41,777 nucleotides of DNA from Marinobacter sp. Its GTDB lineage: Bacteria > Pseudomonadota > Gammaproteobacteria > Pseudomonadales > Oleiphilaceae. The position numbers were made by a program, and so were the translations under genes. How positions within the stretch are numbered: the stretch's first letter is position 1; each line of letters starts with the position of its first letter. Positions 1 through 9,146 of this stretch are shown piece after piece. The DNA is taken from contig NZ_JACUUB010000019.1 in NCBI RefSeq assembly GCF_014859525.1, positions 1-41,777 of the forward strand, in the 5' to 3' direction. The notes below the pieces were generated by a model. The model did not search any database, had not been told where the DNA came from, and was given only the letters and a program-made list of their open reading frames with translations.

Positions 1-957
1 ATGATGGATTGGACCACGCCGCACTTCCGCTATCTGGCCCGCATCCTGAGCCGGCGCGCATTACTGTATACAGAGATGGTCACCACCGGTGCGTTGATTC
101 ATGGCGATACCGAGCGTTTTCTCCGGCACGATGGCTTCGAGTATCCGTTAGCGCTGCAGCTGGGTGGTAGTGATGCCGGTGAGCTGGCTCATTGTGCAAA
201 GCTTGCGCAACAGTTTGATTTTAACGAGGTGAACCTGAACGTAGGCTGCCCCAGCGATCGGGTGCAGAACAACATGATCGGCGCCTGCCTGATGGCGCAT
301 CCCGATAAAGTGGCCGAGGGCGTGGCGGCGATGATTGACGCCACCGATGTGCCGGTGACCGTTAAACACCGCATTGGCATCAATGGCCGGGAATCCTGGG
401 ACCAGCTTTGCGAATTTATCGAGAAGGTAGCGGCGGCCGGCTGCAAGACCTTTATCGTGCATGCTCGCATTGCCGTTCTGGAGGGCCTGAGCCCAAAGGA
501 AAATCGGGACATTCCACCGCTGAAGTATGACTGGGTATACCGCCTGAAGCAGACCTACCCGGATCTGGAAATCATCATCAACGGCGGCATTAAGACCTTT
601 GACGAGTGCCGCGACCACTTGGCCCACACCGACGGCGTGATGATCGGCCGGGAGGCCTATCACAATCCCTGGCTAATGGCCGGGGTGGATACCGAGTTTT
701 TCGGCGAGCCAGCTCCGGTTGCCAACCGCCACGAGGCCATGCGGGCCATGTTCCCGTTTATTCAGCAGGAGCTGGACCGGGGCGTGTACCTGACCCACAT
801 CACCCGGCACATCATGGGTCTGTTTCTCGGCATGCCCGGAGGCCGGCAGTTTCGCCGCCATTTGAGCGAGAACGCCAATAAGCCGGGCTCCGGGCTTGAA
901 GTCATCGAGCAGGCACTGGCTAAAGTGCGACAGCCTGACGCTCTTTTGGAACACTGA
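1..957 (+). CDS. dusA: tRNA-dihydrouridine synthase A (5' partial)
   Basis: DusA reduces specific uridines in the tRNA D-loop to dihydrouridine, using FMN and NADPH in the cytosol. The visible 318 residues begin with MMDWT, which in this family follows a short beta strand and a proline, so the true start lies a few codons before the window. The catalytic cysteine is seen in NVGCPSDRVQ (Cys83 of the visible part), and the TIM-barrel phosphate-binding end appears as NGGI and MIGREAYHNPW. The helical C-terminal tRNA-binding part runs from about residue 240 to the stop. The DusA subtype, rather than DusB or DusC, is supported by HFRYLARILSRR and by the strongly conserved core. It is read in the same direction as tal but 119 bases separate them, so they are probably separate units. 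Confidence 0.95.
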   Translation: MMDWTTPHFRYLARILSRRALLYTEMVTTGALIHGDTERFLRHDGFEYPLALQLGGSDAGELAHCAKLAQQFDFNEVNLNVGCPSDRVQNNMIGACLMAHPDKVAEGVAAMIDATDVPVTVKHRIGINGRESWDQLCEFIEKVAAAGCKTFIVHARIAVLEGLSPKENRDIPPLKYDWVYRLKQTYPDLEIIINGGIKTFDECRDHLAHTDGVMIGREAYHNPWLMAGVDTEFFGEPAPVANRHEAMRAMFPFIQQELDRGVYLTHITRHIMGLFLGMPGGRQFRRHLSENANKPGSGLEVIEQALAKVRQPDALLEH

Positions 958-980
958 CGCACATCAAACCTTTGGTCGTC

Positions 981-1009
981 TTGTTCCTGTCGTAAGCTGC
1001 CGTTATTGT
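981..1009 (+). promoter_or_regulatory. candidate sigma70 promoter for tal
   Basis: TTGTTC (981-986) and TATTGT (1004-1009) are separated by 17 bases in the only sizeable gap before tal. The -35 matches the consensus at three of six positions and the -10 at four of six, so this is a reasonable but modest promoter. Transcription would start near 1016 and leave a leader of about 60 bases. The rest of the 958-1076 gap shows only a 4-bp GGTG/CACC hairpin and no clear dusA terminator. Confidence 0.35.
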
Positions 1010-1076
1010 AGAGGTTACCAAGGCACTCGGGAGCTGGGTGCCGCACCAACATCTGACAACCGGGACGACAAAACGA

Positions 1077-2042
1077 ATGACAAGCAAGCTGGACCAACTC
1101 AAAACCATGACCACCGTGGTCGCAGACACCGGCGACATAGACGCCATAGCCCAATGGCGGCCGGAAGATGCCACAACTAATCCGTCTTTACTGCTGAAAG
1201 CAGCTGCCTCAGACGCTTATCGCCCGATGCTGGATAAAGCCATTGCCTGTGCCAGCAAACACGGTGGCTCTGCCGCCGACCAGCTGACCATAGCAACAGA
1301 CATGCTGGCCGTGCTGGCCGGCAAGGAAATCCTGAATCTTATCCCCGGCGTGGTGTCCACAGAGGTAGATGCCCGCTTATCCTTCGACACAGCCGCAACA
1401 CTGGAGCGTGCTCGCCGGCTGGTGGAGCTCTATGATCAACAGGGCGCGGATACTGGTCGGGTGCTGATCAAGATTGCGTCCACCTGGGAAGGCATCCGCG
1501 CGGCGGAGCAGCTCGAGAAAGAAGGCATCCGCTGCAACCTCACCTTACTGTTCTCGTTCGTGCAGGCGGTCGCCTGTGCCCAGGCTGGTGCTCACCTGAT
1601 TTCACCGTTTGTTGGTCGTATTCTGGACTGGCACCTGGCCAGTACAGGGCGAGACAGCTATCCGGCCGCGGAAGATCCCGGCGTTCAATCCGTCAGTCGA
1701 ATCTATAATTACTACAAAGTGAATGGCTTCAACACCGTGGTGATGGGTGCCAGCTTCCGTAATACCGGCGAGATTGAAATGCTGGCCGGCTGCGATCGCC
1801 TGACCATCAGCCCTGCCCTGTTACAGGAACTGAAAGATGATCAGGGCGAGTTGGCCCGCAGACTGGATGCCAACAATGCTTCCAGTAGCGAGACCATTGG
1901 CACGGTGGATGAAAAGCTGTTCCGCTGGGAATCCAATGAAGACGCCATGGCGACCGAAAAACTGGCCGATGGCATTCGTCGCTTCGCGGCCGACCAGATT
2001 GAACTCGAACATCGGGTTCGCCGACTGGCCTCAGCCGCCTGA
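1077..2042 (+). CDS. tal: transaldolase (TalB type)
   Basis: Transaldolase moves a dihydroxyacetone unit between sedoheptulose-7-phosphate and glyceraldehyde-3-phosphate, giving fructose-6-phosphate and erythrose-4-phosphate in the non-oxidative pentose phosphate pathway. The 321-residue length matches TalB. The N-terminus MTSKLDQLK followed by TTVVADTGD and DATTNPS is typical, and the Schiff-base lysine lies in VLIKIAST (Lys132, the same number as in E. coli TalB). [11 protein letters not shown] and the C-terminal helices are intact. I chose the ATG at 1077 because an upstream in-frame ATG at 1038 adds 13 residues with no family counterpart. A weak GGGACG sits a little upstream of 1077. The TerB-like and DAHP-synthase-like genes follow closely, and erythrose-4-phosphate is a substrate of true DAHP synthases. 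Confidence 0.95.
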   Translation: MTSKLDQLKTMTTVVADTGDIDAIAQWRPEDATTNPSLLLKAAASDAYRPMLDKAIACASKHGGSAADQLTIATDMLAVLAGKEILNLIPGVVSTEVDARLSFDTAATLERARRLVELYDQQGADTGRVLIKIASTWEGIRAAEQLEKEGIRCNLTLLFSFVQAVACAQAGAHLISPFVGRILDWHLASTGRDSYPAAEDPGVQSVSRIYNYYKVNGFNTVVMGASFRNTGEIEMLAGCDRLTISPALLQELKDDQGELARRLDANNASSSETIGTVDEKLFRWESNEDAMATEKLADGIRRFAADQIELEHRVRRLASAA

Positions 2043-2071
2043 TACGTGTCTGAACCAACAGTGGTCATACT

Positions 2072-2521
2072 ATGATCGAATACCTGAAAAAGCTCTTTGC
2101 AGTACCGGCCGCCGAACCGGTTAAAGCCGATACCCATCAGCTGGCTATAGCCGCCACAGCCTTGATGGTGCAACTGGCACGAGTTGATAACCATGAGGAC
2201 GAGCGCGAGCTGCAGATCATCGTAGACTGCGCGGTTAACGCCCATCAAGTTACCCGAGAAGAAGCCGAGGAGATTCTCACAGACGCTCTGGCGCACGCAG
2301 AAGATGCCACCTCGCTGTATGAGTTTACCGGGCAGATCAACGATCACTTCGATCAAGAACAGAAGCAGGCCCTGCTGGAGAGTATCTGGCGGGTTGCGCT
2401 GGCTGACGGGCGTATCGACAAGTACGAAGAACACCTTATTCGCCGTATGGCAGATCTGCTGCATCTTAATCATCGCGAGTTCATGCAGGCACGGCACCGG
2501 GCGGAAAGCGCCGCCAGTTAA
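2072..2521 (+). CDS. TerB-fold (tellurite-resistance-like) protein
   Basis: A 149-residue soluble helical protein resembling the TerB/DUF533 family. Two related halves are visible: an N-terminal part around LARVDNHEDERELQIIV (about residues 35-52) and a C-terminal part around ALADGRIDKYEEHLIRRMADLL (about 108-130). Both carry the aspartate-to-glutamate spacing by which TerB proteins bind divalent metal. There is no signal peptide or membrane segment, so it is probably cytosolic. Stand-alone TerB-like proteins are common and mostly of unknown role, so tellurite resistance should not be assumed; no terC, terD or terZ lies nearby. It starts 29 bases after tal and ends 14 bases before the next gene, so all three are probably cotranscribed. 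No strong ribosome-binding site precedes the ATG. Confidence 0.8.
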   Translation: MIEYLKKLFAVPAAEPVKADTHQLAIAATALMVQLARVDNHEDERELQIIVDCAVNAHQVTREEAEEILTDALAHAEDATSLYEFTGQINDHFDQEQKQALLESIWRVALADGRIDKYEEHLIRRMADLLHLNHREFMQARHRAESAAS

Positions 2522-2535
2522 TTCAAGGAGAGCCC

Positions 2536-3663
2536 ATGTTAGCCATACTTCATCCGAATACAGCGCTGGACAGCGAAGCCTATCGCCAAACCATGCACTA
2601 CCTCGAGAACCTGCCAGGCGTCAGTCTGCGCTTGCATGAAGTGCAGGGTGCCAACCAGCGACTGACGGAAATCTATTTGCTGGGCGACACCAAGACCCTC
2701 GACATGGACGATATCGAAGCGCTGCCAGCCGTTGAGAGAGCAATCCGGATTTCTGACGATTACCGTATTCTGGGCCGTCACAAAGACGACAATCGCCAGA
2801 GCGGCTTCACCTACAACAGCGTTGAGTTCAGCCAGAACAACCTGAACATTTTTGCCGGCTTGTGTGCTGTCGATGTGCCCGAACACGTGGACATGATGAT
2901 GCGGGCACTGCAAGAAAATGGTGAGCTGTGTACCCGCATGGGTGCCTATAAGCCGCGCACCAACCCCTACTCATTCCAGGGGCATGGCAAGGGTTGCCTG
3001 CCCTGGGTGTTCGAGAAAGCCGGCAAGCACGGTATCAAAGTGGTTGCCATGGAGATCACCCATGAAAGCCACATAGAGGAAATCGACACCTGTCTGGAAA
3101 AATTGGGCCGGCCCACAGGCGTGATGCTCCAGGTGGGCACCCGCAACACCCAGAACTTTGAATTGCTGAAAGCCATTGGTCGGCAGCGTACCTATCCGGT
3201 ACTGCTAAAGCGCGGCTTCGGCATTACCCTGAACGAATCCCTGAATGCAGCTGAGTACCTGGCCAGCGAAGGCAACGCCAACGTCATCTTTTGTCTGCGC
3301 GGCATGAAAACCGAGGCCGGACAGCCGCATCGCAACATGGTGGACTTTGCGCATGTGCCCGCAGTCAAACGCCTGACCCGCATGCCCGTTTGTGTGGACC
3401 CGTCCCATTCTGTGGGCAGCCGCGATCGATCTCCCGATGGCATTCTGGACGTCATGCACGCCACCGCTCAGGGGGTCATTGCCGGCGCAAACATGGTGCT
3501 GGTGGACTTCCACCCGAAACCTGAAAAAGCCCTGGTCGACGGCCCACAGGCCTTGTTGATGAATGAGCTGCCAGCCTACCTGGAAGACATTCGGCTGTGT
3601 CACGACACCTGGAAGAAGCGCCAGGCTATCTATCAACGCCTTAAGGATAATGCTGCAGAATGA
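2536..3663 (+). CDS. DAHP-synthase-like protein, class I-beta (3-deoxy-7-phosphoheptulonate synthase family)
   Basis: The 375 residues comprise a ferredoxin-like N-terminal domain (about 1-80) and a class I-beta DAHP synthase barrel. True members condense phosphoenolpyruvate with erythrose-4-phosphate at the entry to the shikimate pathway. Conserved features are MGAYKPRTNPYSFQG (135-149, with the substrate lysine 139), LLKRG (223-227), VDPSHS (288-292), HPKPEKAL and VDGPQAL. Several motifs differ from canonical enzymes as I remember them: GPCSVE is GLCAVD (108-113), CERG is CLRG (253-256), and the metal-ligand glutamate before HPxPEKAL is Asp324. The cysteine (110), histidine (291) and final aspartate (335) ligands remain. 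An AAGGAG site (2525-2530) fixes the start. The last codon overlaps the next gene. It may be a real DAHP synthase with altered regulation or a related aldol synthase with another substrate. Confidence 0.8.
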   Translation: MLAILHPNTALDSEAYRQTMHYLENLPGVSLRLHEVQGANQRLTEIYLLGDTKTLDMDDIEALPAVERAIRISDDYRILGRHKDDNRQSGFTYNSVEFSQNNLNIFAGLCAVDVPEHVDMMMRALQENGELCTRMGAYKPRTNPYSFQGHGKGCLPWVFEKAGKHGIKVVAMEITHESHIEEIDTCLEKLGRPTGVMLQVGTRNTQNFELLKAIGRQRTYPVLLKRGFGITLNESLNAAEYLASEGNANVIFCLRGMKTEAGQPHRNMVDFAHVPAVKRLTRMPVCVDPSHSVGSRDRSPDGILDVMHATAQGVIAGANMVLVDFHPKPEKALVDGPQALLMNELPAYLEDIRLCHDTWKKRQAIYQRLKDNAAE

Positions 3664-4433
3664 TCGTTTATGGTCACCGGGGAGCCAAAGGTGAGGCTCC
3701 CGAAAACACCTTGCCCGGATTCGTCCATGCCTACCGGCATGGTATCCGGCACTTCGAACTGGATTTGGTGCTGTCGAAAGATGGACAGCCTGTAATGGTG
3801 CACGACCTGACGGTAGACCGGACCACGAGCAAAAAAGGCAACGTGGGGCATTATACCGCCGCAGAACTGGCCGATATGGATGCCCGTAAAAACACCAGCG
3901 CCTGGCCCAGAAAAACCGGCATCCCCTCCCTCGAAGCCCTGCTTGACCAACTCGATGGACTGGAACATCTTCAACTGGAAGTAAAAAAAGATAACCGGCC
4001 CCGGCTGAATGTTTTGTGTAATCGCCTAACCGAAGTTATTCAGCGCCGCAATATGTACCAGACCGCCACCATTACCTCCTCGGACCCATGGTTCCTCCGT
4101 GAGATGCGCCGAAGAGATAAAAACATCCGGATTGGGCTTGTCGCAGAGCGTAAATTTCCGAAACCCCTGAACCTGGCTACACGCCTGGGGTGCGAGTATT
4201 TCTGCGTGAACTGGAAGATTCTCAGCAAGGACATGGTCAATCTTGCTCACAAGCGCAACATGCATGTCTCCGCCTGGACGGTCAACCGCATTCACGACAT
4301 GCTCGCACTGGAAGACATGGGGGTGGACAGCATCATTACGGACTACCCGACCAGTACCCGCATGTTTTTTGATAACCGGGCAAAAGCCCTGTTGAACCTA
4401 CCCGCCAAGGAGAACGTCCAGGAGCCAGCCTGA
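3660..4433 (+). CDS. glycerophosphodiester phosphodiesterase (cytosolic, UgpQ-like)
   Basis: The enzyme hydrolyses glycerophosphodiesters from phospholipid turnover to glycerol-3-phosphate and an alcohol. In 257 residues it shows the GDPD signature: GHRG (5-8), APENT (13-17), FELDL (32-36) and MVHD (46-49), providing the catalytic histidines 6 and 48 and the metal-binding acids. The C-terminal phosphate-side motif is SAWTVN followed by GVDSIITDYP. There is no signal peptide, which suggests the cytosolic form. Its ATG overlaps the stop of the DAHP-synthase-like gene by four bases (ATGA), a sign of translational coupling. As I recall, a GDPD gene also sits beside sth in Pseudomonas. A perfect 9-bp inverted repeat covers its stop codon. 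Confidence 0.9.
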   Translation: MIVYGHRGAKGEAPENTLPGFVHAYRHGIRHFELDLVLSKDGQPVMVHDLTVDRTTSKKGNVGHYTAAELADMDARKNTSAWPRKTGIPSLEALLDQLDGLEHLQLEVKKDNRPRLNVLCNRLTEVIQRRNMYQTATITSSDPWFLREMRRRDKNIRIGLVAERKFPKPLNLATRLGCEYFCVNWKILSKDMVNLAHKRNMHVSAWTVNRIHDMLALEDMGVDSIITDYPTSTRMFFDNRAKALLNLPAKENVQEPA

Positions 4434-4447
4434 TACTGGGCTCCTGG
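4418..4447. terminator. 9-bp perfect inverted repeat between convergent genes, possible shared terminator
   Basis: CCAGGAGCC (4418-4426) and GGCTCCTGG (4439-4447) form a perfect GC-rich stem with a 12-base loop. It spans the stop codon of the phosphodiesterase gene and lies 13 bases from the stop of sthA on the other strand. Neither side has a T-run, so it is not a classical intrinsic terminator. It may protect 3' ends or aid termination in both directions. Confidence 0.45.
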
Positions 4448-4459
4448 ATCCTGGCCTGA

Positions 4460-5851
4460 TCAGAAAATTCGATTCAGACCATTCAGTGCGGCTACCCGAT
4501 AAGCCTCAGCCATGGTCGGGTAGTTAAACGTGGTATTAATGAAGTAGTTCAGGGAGTTGGCCTCCCCTTCCTGGTTCATGATCGCCTGGCCGATGTGGAC
4601 GATTTCAGCAGCCTGGTCACCAAAGCAGTGGATCCCCAGAATTTCACGGGTTTCACGATGGAACAGCAGCTTCAGCATGCCCACCGCTTCACCGGTTATC
4701 TGCGCCCGCGCCAAGTCTTTGAAGAAGGCCTGGCCGACGTCATAGGGTACCTTTGCCTCGGTCAGCTCACGCTCGGTTTTACCGACGGAACTGATCTCCG
4801 GAATGGTGTAAATGCCGGTAGGCACATCCGAGACAAAACGGAAGTATTCATCCTCAGCGATGGCTGATGAAGCCGAACGGCCCTGGTCATAAGCGGCACT
4901 CGCCAAGCTTGGCCAACCAATAACATCACCCACTGCGTAGACATTTTCCACCTCGGTGCGGTAATGATCGTCAACGGCCAACTGACCCCGATTATTCGCC
5001 ACCAGTCCAATGTTCTCGAGACCCAGGTTTTCGGTATTACCACTGCGGCCGTTACACCAGAGGAAGGCATCAGCACGGATCTTCTTGCCGGATTGTAGCG
5101 ACACCACGACACCGTGGTCATCACCCCGAACAGACTCATACTCTTCATTATGACGAACCAGAACGCCGTTGCTGCGCAAGTGATAACTCAGTGCATCCGA
5201 GATCTCATCGTCAAGAAACGAAAGCAGGCGATCGCCCGGGTTGATCAAATCGACTTTCACACCCAGCCCGGCAAAAATGGATGCGTATTCAGACCCAATA
5301 ACACCGGCACCGTAGATCACCAGCGTGCGCGGCGTATGCGACAAATTGAGAATAGAGTCTGAGTTATAAATGCGGTGATGACGGAAGTCGACATCAGGCG
5401 GCAAATAAGGGCGCGAGCCCGTAGCAATAATCGCCTGTTTGAAGTGCAGCGTTTCTACCGACTTGTTACCGCGAATTTCCAGGCGGCTGTTATCGAGAAA
5501 CGATGCACGGCCATTAATAAGATCAACCCGGTTTCTGGCGTAGAAACCGGTTCTCAATTTGACCTGTTTACCGATCACCTTCTGGGCATTCTGCAGTACG
5601 CGCGGGAATGAAAACCAGCGTGGCTCGCCAATATCCCGGAACATCTGATTGGTGTTGAAGGTGATGATCTGCTTGACCGAATGACGTAACGCTTTAGAGG
5701 GAATGGTCCCCCAATGTGTGCAGTTACCGCCCACCGTAGGCTTGTCTTCGATGATGGCTACCCGCCTGTTGTGCTTCGCCGCATTCATGGCCGCGCCCTC
5801 ACCTGAAGGACCGGATCCGATAACGACAACGTCGTAATGATGCTCTGCCAT
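4460..5851 (-). CDS. sthA: soluble pyridine nucleotide transhydrogenase
   Basis: SthA is a cytosolic FAD flavoprotein that passes hydride between NADPH and NAD+, mainly removing excess NADPH. The 463-residue protein has the FAD-binding [13 protein letters not shown] near the N-terminus and [15 protein letters not shown] (41-55). Only the second cysteine of the usual disulfide-reductase CxxxxC pair is present, which is diagnostic of SthA against lipoamide or glutathione reductases. The second nucleotide-binding motif is [14 protein letters not shown]. The C-terminal dimerisation region carries [17 protein letters not shown], where Ala-Glu replaces the His-Glu of disulfide reductases. The start is supported by AAGGAG 11 bases upstream. 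It follows nqrM on the same strand with 104 bases between, so it may be read from its own promoter, from nqr, or both. Confidence 0.96.
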   Translation of the reverse strand: MAEHHYDVVVIGSGPSGEGAAMNAAKHNRRVAIIEDKPTVGGNCTHWGTIPSKALRHSVKQIITFNTNQMFRDIGEPRWFSFPRVLQNAQKVIGKQVKLRTGFYARNRVDLINGRASFLDNSRLEIRGNKSVETLHFKQAIIATGSRPYLPPDVDFRHHRIYNSDSILNLSHTPRTLVIYGAGVIGSEYASIFAGLGVKVDLINPGDRLLSFLDDEISDALSYHLRSNGVLVRHNEEYESVRGDDHGVVVSLQSGKKIRADAFLWCNGRSGNTENLGLENIGLVANNRGQLAVDDHYRTEVENVYAVGDVIGWPSLASAAYDQGRSASSAIAEDEYFRFVSDVPTGIYTIPEISSVGKTERELTEAKVPYDVGQAFFKDLARAQITGEAVGMLKLLFHRETREILGIHCFGDQAAEIVHIGQAIMNQEGEANSLNYFINTTFNYPTMAEAYRVAALNGLNRIF

Positions 5852-5888
5852 GCGCGCAGTAACTCCTTATCTACGTTGCAAAAATGTA

Positions 5889-5917
5889 TTTATCGTTATA
5901 GTGGTTACATCGATAAA
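5889..5917. promoter_or_regulatory. operator-like inverted repeat upstream of sthA
   Basis: TTTATCG (5889-5895) and CGATAAA (5911-5917) form perfect 7-bp arms with a 15-base spacer, so arm centres are about two helical turns apart, as for a dimeric regulator. Read toward sthA, the spacer contains TATAAC, a five-of-six match to a -10 hexamer, though I see no good -35 at the right distance. The repeat starts 38 bases upstream of the sthA ATG. Confidence 0.3.
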
Positions 5918-5955
5918 ACTGGTTTGATAACAGCCGTCGCTATCGTCGTCGGCCG

Positions 5956-6198
5956 TTATTTTTCTACCTTGGTGGCGTCGTACGTCAGGTCTTCAGCGGT
6001 CACCGGGGCGTCATCCTCATTGCGGCTTTCTTCGCACTTCTGGGGGCTACCACCACAGATATCGCAGGACTGGCTGATGCCCAGTGCGCCAATACCGCCA
6101 CAGGTGCCACTGATTGGCTTACGCCCAAACATGACGCCAACCGACATGGCCGCGAGGAGCAGTGCCACAATCAGGAATACGAGAAGAAAGGTACCCAT
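5956..6198 (-). CDS. nqrM: Na+-NQR maturation protein NqrM (DUF539)
   Basis: NqrM is a small membrane protein needed to assemble an active Na+-translocating NADH:quinone reductase, probably by delivering iron to the intramembrane NqrD-NqrE centre. The 80 residues show one N-terminal membrane helix (about 3-24), then FGRKPISGTCGGIGALG with a first cysteine at 33 and further cysteines at 45, 48 and 55. Four conserved cysteines after a single helix is the family signature. The acidic tail may be disordered. It starts 12 bases after apbE ends and closes the nqr operon, its usual place in gammaproteobacteria. Confidence 0.92.
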   Translation of the reverse strand: MGTFLLVFLIVALLLAAMSVGVMFGRKPISGTCGGIGALGISQSCDICGGSPQKCEESRNEDDAPVTAEDLTYDATKVEK

Positions 6199-6210
6199 TA
6201 CTGTTCTCCT

Positions 6211-7260
6211 TTACTGGACAACGTAAGACGAGAATGCCGGTGTCTGGTATGTATCAAAACCGCTTTCTCCTCTTACGATAAAATACGCCGGGATGTTTTC
6301 ACGGGTTGCCAGGCTCATGGCCCGCTCATACCCCATGACGGTAAAAGCCGTTGCCAACGCATCTGCCGTCATGCTGTCGTCGGCAATCACAGTGACGGAG
6401 GCCAAACGGTTACTGATTGGTTGGCCAGTCGATGGATCAATTGTATGCGAATAACGCTGACCGTCCGATTCGTAATAGTTCCGATAGTCACCGGACGTTG
6501 CCAGTGAGTGTCGATCCATTGCTACGATCTTGTTGACCTGCCGAGCGTCTTCGGACGGCTCTTCAATAGCCAGACGCCAGGCGCCACCATCAGGTTTACG
6601 GCCATTTACCCGGACCTCACCACCTATCTCAACAAGGTACGCTGCTACGCCTTTTCTGTCGAGGTAACGAGCGACGACGTCTGCCCCGTAACCTTTGGCA
6701 ATTCCCGACAAGTCAATGTACTGAGGCTTGGTACTACGCAAAGCCTGCGCAGCCTTATCAAGTTCAAGGTATTGGTATCCGGTCACTGCTAACAGTTCAG
6801 CAAGCTCAGACTCCGTAGGCACCTCGACCGGCCGGGCCTCTGGTCCGAATCCCCAAAGGTTGACCAAAGGGCCAATGGTGACATCAAAAGCGCCTTCCGT
6901 CAGTTCAGCTATTTCCTGACCGCGTTGAATCACTTCAAATAACGGTTCGGATAACGGCGTCCACTCTGACTGATCCTGCTTCTGATTTAGCCGGGACAGC
7001 TCGGAATCCTCCTTCCAGGTCGACATAGCTGCATCGACTTGCTCAAGCTCGTTTTGTATCCCCTTGGCCAGAGTCTGCAACCGTTGCTCGTCTTCTGGCA
7101 ATACGACATTAATGTTATACGTCGTTCCGAAGATGCCCCCGGAGATCTCCCAGATTTTTTCCTCGTCTTTAAACGAGCAACCCGCCAGGGCAGCAACAGC
7201 CAGTGCCAAAAGGACACTGACCATAACCACCCTGACGGGCCGATACATGCGGGATGTCAT
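6211..7260 (-). CDS. apbE: FAD:protein FMN transferase (ApbE), lipoprotein
   Basis: ApbE cleaves FAD and attaches FMN by a phosphoester bond to a threonine in the motif D-x-x-(S/T)-G-A-T of target proteins, here NqrB and NqrC. The 349-residue protein has a lipoprotein signal peptide with lipobox LAGC (Cys28), so it acts at the periplasmic face of the inner membrane. Visible family features are GTTYNINVV after the signal, FDVTIGPLVNLWGFG, the magnesium and FAD region IDLSGIAKGYGADVV, EIGGEVRVNG, and the C-terminal YSHTIDPSTGQP and ADALATAFTVMG. It begins nine bases after nqrF ends and precedes nqrM, which puts the modifying enzyme in its target operon. Confidence 0.95.
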   Translation of the reverse strand: MTSRMYRPVRVVMVSVLLALAVAALAGCSFKDEEKIWEISGGIFGTTYNINVVLPEDEQRLQTLAKGIQNELEQVDAAMSTWKEDSELSRLNQKQDQSEWTPLSEPLFEVIQRGQEIAELTEGAFDVTIGPLVNLWGFGPEARPVEVPTESELAELLAVTGYQYLELDKAAQALRSTKPQYIDLSGIAKGYGADVVARYLDRKGVAAYLVEIGGEVRVNGRKPDGGAWRLAIEEPSEDARQVNKIVAMDRHSLATSGDYRNYYESDGQRYSHTIDPSTGQPISNRLASVTVIADDSMTADALATAFTVMGYERAMSLATRENIPAYFIVRGESGFDTYQTPAFSSYVVQ

Positions 7261-7269
7261 ATGAGCTGA

Positions 7270-8496
7270 TTACCCCCCAAAGTCATCCAGCATGATGTTT
7301 TCATCCTCAACACCAAGATCCTTGAGCATCTTGATAACGGACGCGTTCATGATTGGGGGCCCACACATGTAAAACTCACAATCTTCCGGAGCCGGATGGT
7401 CCTTCAGATAGTTTTCGTACAACACGTTGTGGATAAACCCGGTCGGGCCTTCCCAATTATCGGTTGGCAGCGCATCAGACAACGCTACGTGCCACTCGAA
7501 GTTGTCGTTATCAGCCGCCAGACCGTCAAAATCTTCCACGTAGAACATTTCACGAACACTTCGTGCACCGTACCAGAAGCTGATTTTACGCTTGGAGTTC
7601 AGGCGCTTAAGCTGATCGAAGATATGGGAGCGCATAGGTGCCATGCCAGCACCGCCACCCACAAACACCATTTCGGCGTCAGTCTTCTTGGCAAAGAACT
7701 CACCAAACGGACCCATCACGGTGATCTTGTCACCCGGCTTCAGGTTGAACACAAAGCTGGACATGATGCCCGGCATGTGGTCTGTACCGGGAGGCGGAGT
7801 TGCAATACGGATGTTAAACTTGAGCACACCCTTTTCTTCCGGATAGTTCGCCATGGAATAGGCCCGGATGGTGTCCTCTTTGTTTATTGCCTTGTAACGC
7901 CAGATATCGTGCTTGTCCCAGTCTTCATGGAACTCCTCTTCGATATCGAAATCCTTGAAATCGATTTCGTAGGGAGGGCATTCGAGTTGCACATAACCGC
8001 CAGCACGGAAGTCAACTTCTTCGCCTTCAGGAAGCTTCAGCACCAGCTCTTTGATGAAAGTGGCCACGTTGTGGTTTGACAAAACCTCGCATTCCCACTT
8101 TTTGACGCCAAAGAATTCTTCTGGCACTTCAATCTTCATATCCTGCTTTACAGGAACCTGACAGGCCAAACGCCAGCCTTCTTTTTCTTCACGATTAGTA
8201 AAGTGGGTCTTCTCAGTTGGCAGCATGGCGCCACCACCATCAAAAACCTTGCATTTACATTGAGCGCAGGTGCCACCGCCGCCACAAGCAGACGACAGAA
8301 AAATGCCGCTGCCTGCAAGTGTGTTCAGCAACTTACCACCTGCTTCTGTCTTCATGGTGTGTTCCGGGTCATCATTGATTTCAATGGTGACATCCCCGGT
8401 GCTGACCAGTTTTGAACGCGCCGCCAGAATCACCGCCACCAGTGCAAGCACAATGACGGTAAACATGACTACGCCAAGAATAATTTCTGTATTCAT
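7270..8496 (-). CDS. nqrF: Na+-NQR subunit F (NADH dehydrogenase, FAD and 2Fe-2S)
   Basis: NqrF takes electrons from NADH onto FAD and then a 2Fe-2S centre, the entry point of the complex. The 408 residues start with one membrane helix (about 5-27). A ferredoxin-like domain follows, with cysteines 71, 77 and 80 in [12 protein letters not shown] and Cys112 in RLACQVP. The FAD-binding motif is RAYSMANYP (211-219), the NADH-binding GGGAGMAP (280-287), and the C-terminus contains YMCGPP and ends in LDDFGG. Length and all cofactor ligands are as expected. It lies 41 bases after nqrE, the largest gap in the operon. Confidence 0.97.
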   Translation of the reverse strand: MNTEIILGVVMFTVIVLALVAVILAARSKLVSTGDVTIEINDDPEHTMKTEAGGKLLNTLAGSGIFLSSACGGGGTCAQCKCKVFDGGGAMLPTEKTHFTNREEKEGWRLACQVPVKQDMKIEVPEEFFGVKKWECEVLSNHNVATFIKELVLKLPEGEEVDFRAGGYVQLECPPYEIDFKDFDIEEEFHEDWDKHDIWRYKAINKEDTIRAYSMANYPEEKGVLKFNIRIATPPPGTDHMPGIMSSFVFNLKPGDKITVMGPFGEFFAKKTDAEMVFVGGGAGMAPMRSHIFDQLKRLNSKRKISFWYGARSVREMFYVEDFDGLAADNDNFEWHVALSDALPTDNWEGPTGFIHNVLYENYLKDHPAPEDCEFYMCGPPIMNASVIKMLKDLGVEDENIMLDDFGG

Positions 8497-8537
8497 GGTC
8501 TCGCCTTCTCGTAGTTAACCGATGATCCGGGTGCGCA

Positions 8538-9146
8538 TCAAAGCGAAATGCCGGAGAACGACATAAAGCCAAGCGACATCAGGCCGACGGTGATGAAGGT
8601 AATACCCAGGCCACGCAGACCTTCGGGTACATCGCTGTACTTGAGCTTCTCGCGGATACCCGCCAGAGCCGTAATTGCCAGGGCCCAGCCGACACCTGCA
8701 CCGAAGCCGTAGACCACGCTTTCACCAAAGTTGTAGTCACGCTCAACCATGAACAGTGACGCACCCAGGATGGCGCAGTTAACGGTGATCAGTGGCAGAA
8801 ACACCCCCAGCGCGGAGTAGAGCGCAGGAATGTATTTGTCGAGCACCATCTCGAGAATCTGCACCAGCGCAGCAATTACGCCGATGTAGGTCAGAAGTCC
8901 CAGAAAGCTCAGATCAACGTCGGGCAAACCGGCCCAGGACAGCGCACCTTCACGTAATACGGTGTTAAAGATCAGATTGTTCACCGGAACTGACAACGTC
9001 AGTACCACAACGACCGCAATACCGAGGCCAAGGGCGGCCTCGATCTTTTTGGAGATCGCCAGGAACGTACACATCCCCAGGAAGAACGCCAGCGCCAGGT
9101 TTTCAACAAAAATGGCGGTAATCAGAAGACTTAAATAATGTTCCAT
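8538..9146 (-). CDS. nqrE: Na+-NQR subunit E
   Basis: NqrE is an integral membrane subunit that, together with NqrD, holds the intramembrane iron centre between NqrF and the FMN of NqrC. The 202-residue protein is almost wholly hydrophobic with about six helices. Family marks include [12 protein letters not shown] near residue 15 and the paired half [17 protein letters not shown] near 122, each with the cysteine proposed as a metal ligand. Its ATG shares one base with the nqrD stop (TGATG). NqrD and NqrE are inverted-topology homologues of each other and of RnfE and RnfA; the nqr context settles which they are. Confidence 0.95.
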   Translation of the reverse strand: MEHYLSLLITAIFVENLALAFFLGMCTFLAISKKIEAALGLGIAVVVVLTLSVPVNNLIFNTVLREGALSWAGLPDVDLSFLGLLTYIGVIAALVQILEMVLDKYIPALYSALGVFLPLITVNCAILGASLFMVERDYNFGESVVYGFGAGVGWALAITALAGIREKLKYSDVPEGLRGLGITFITVGLMSLGFMSFSGISL

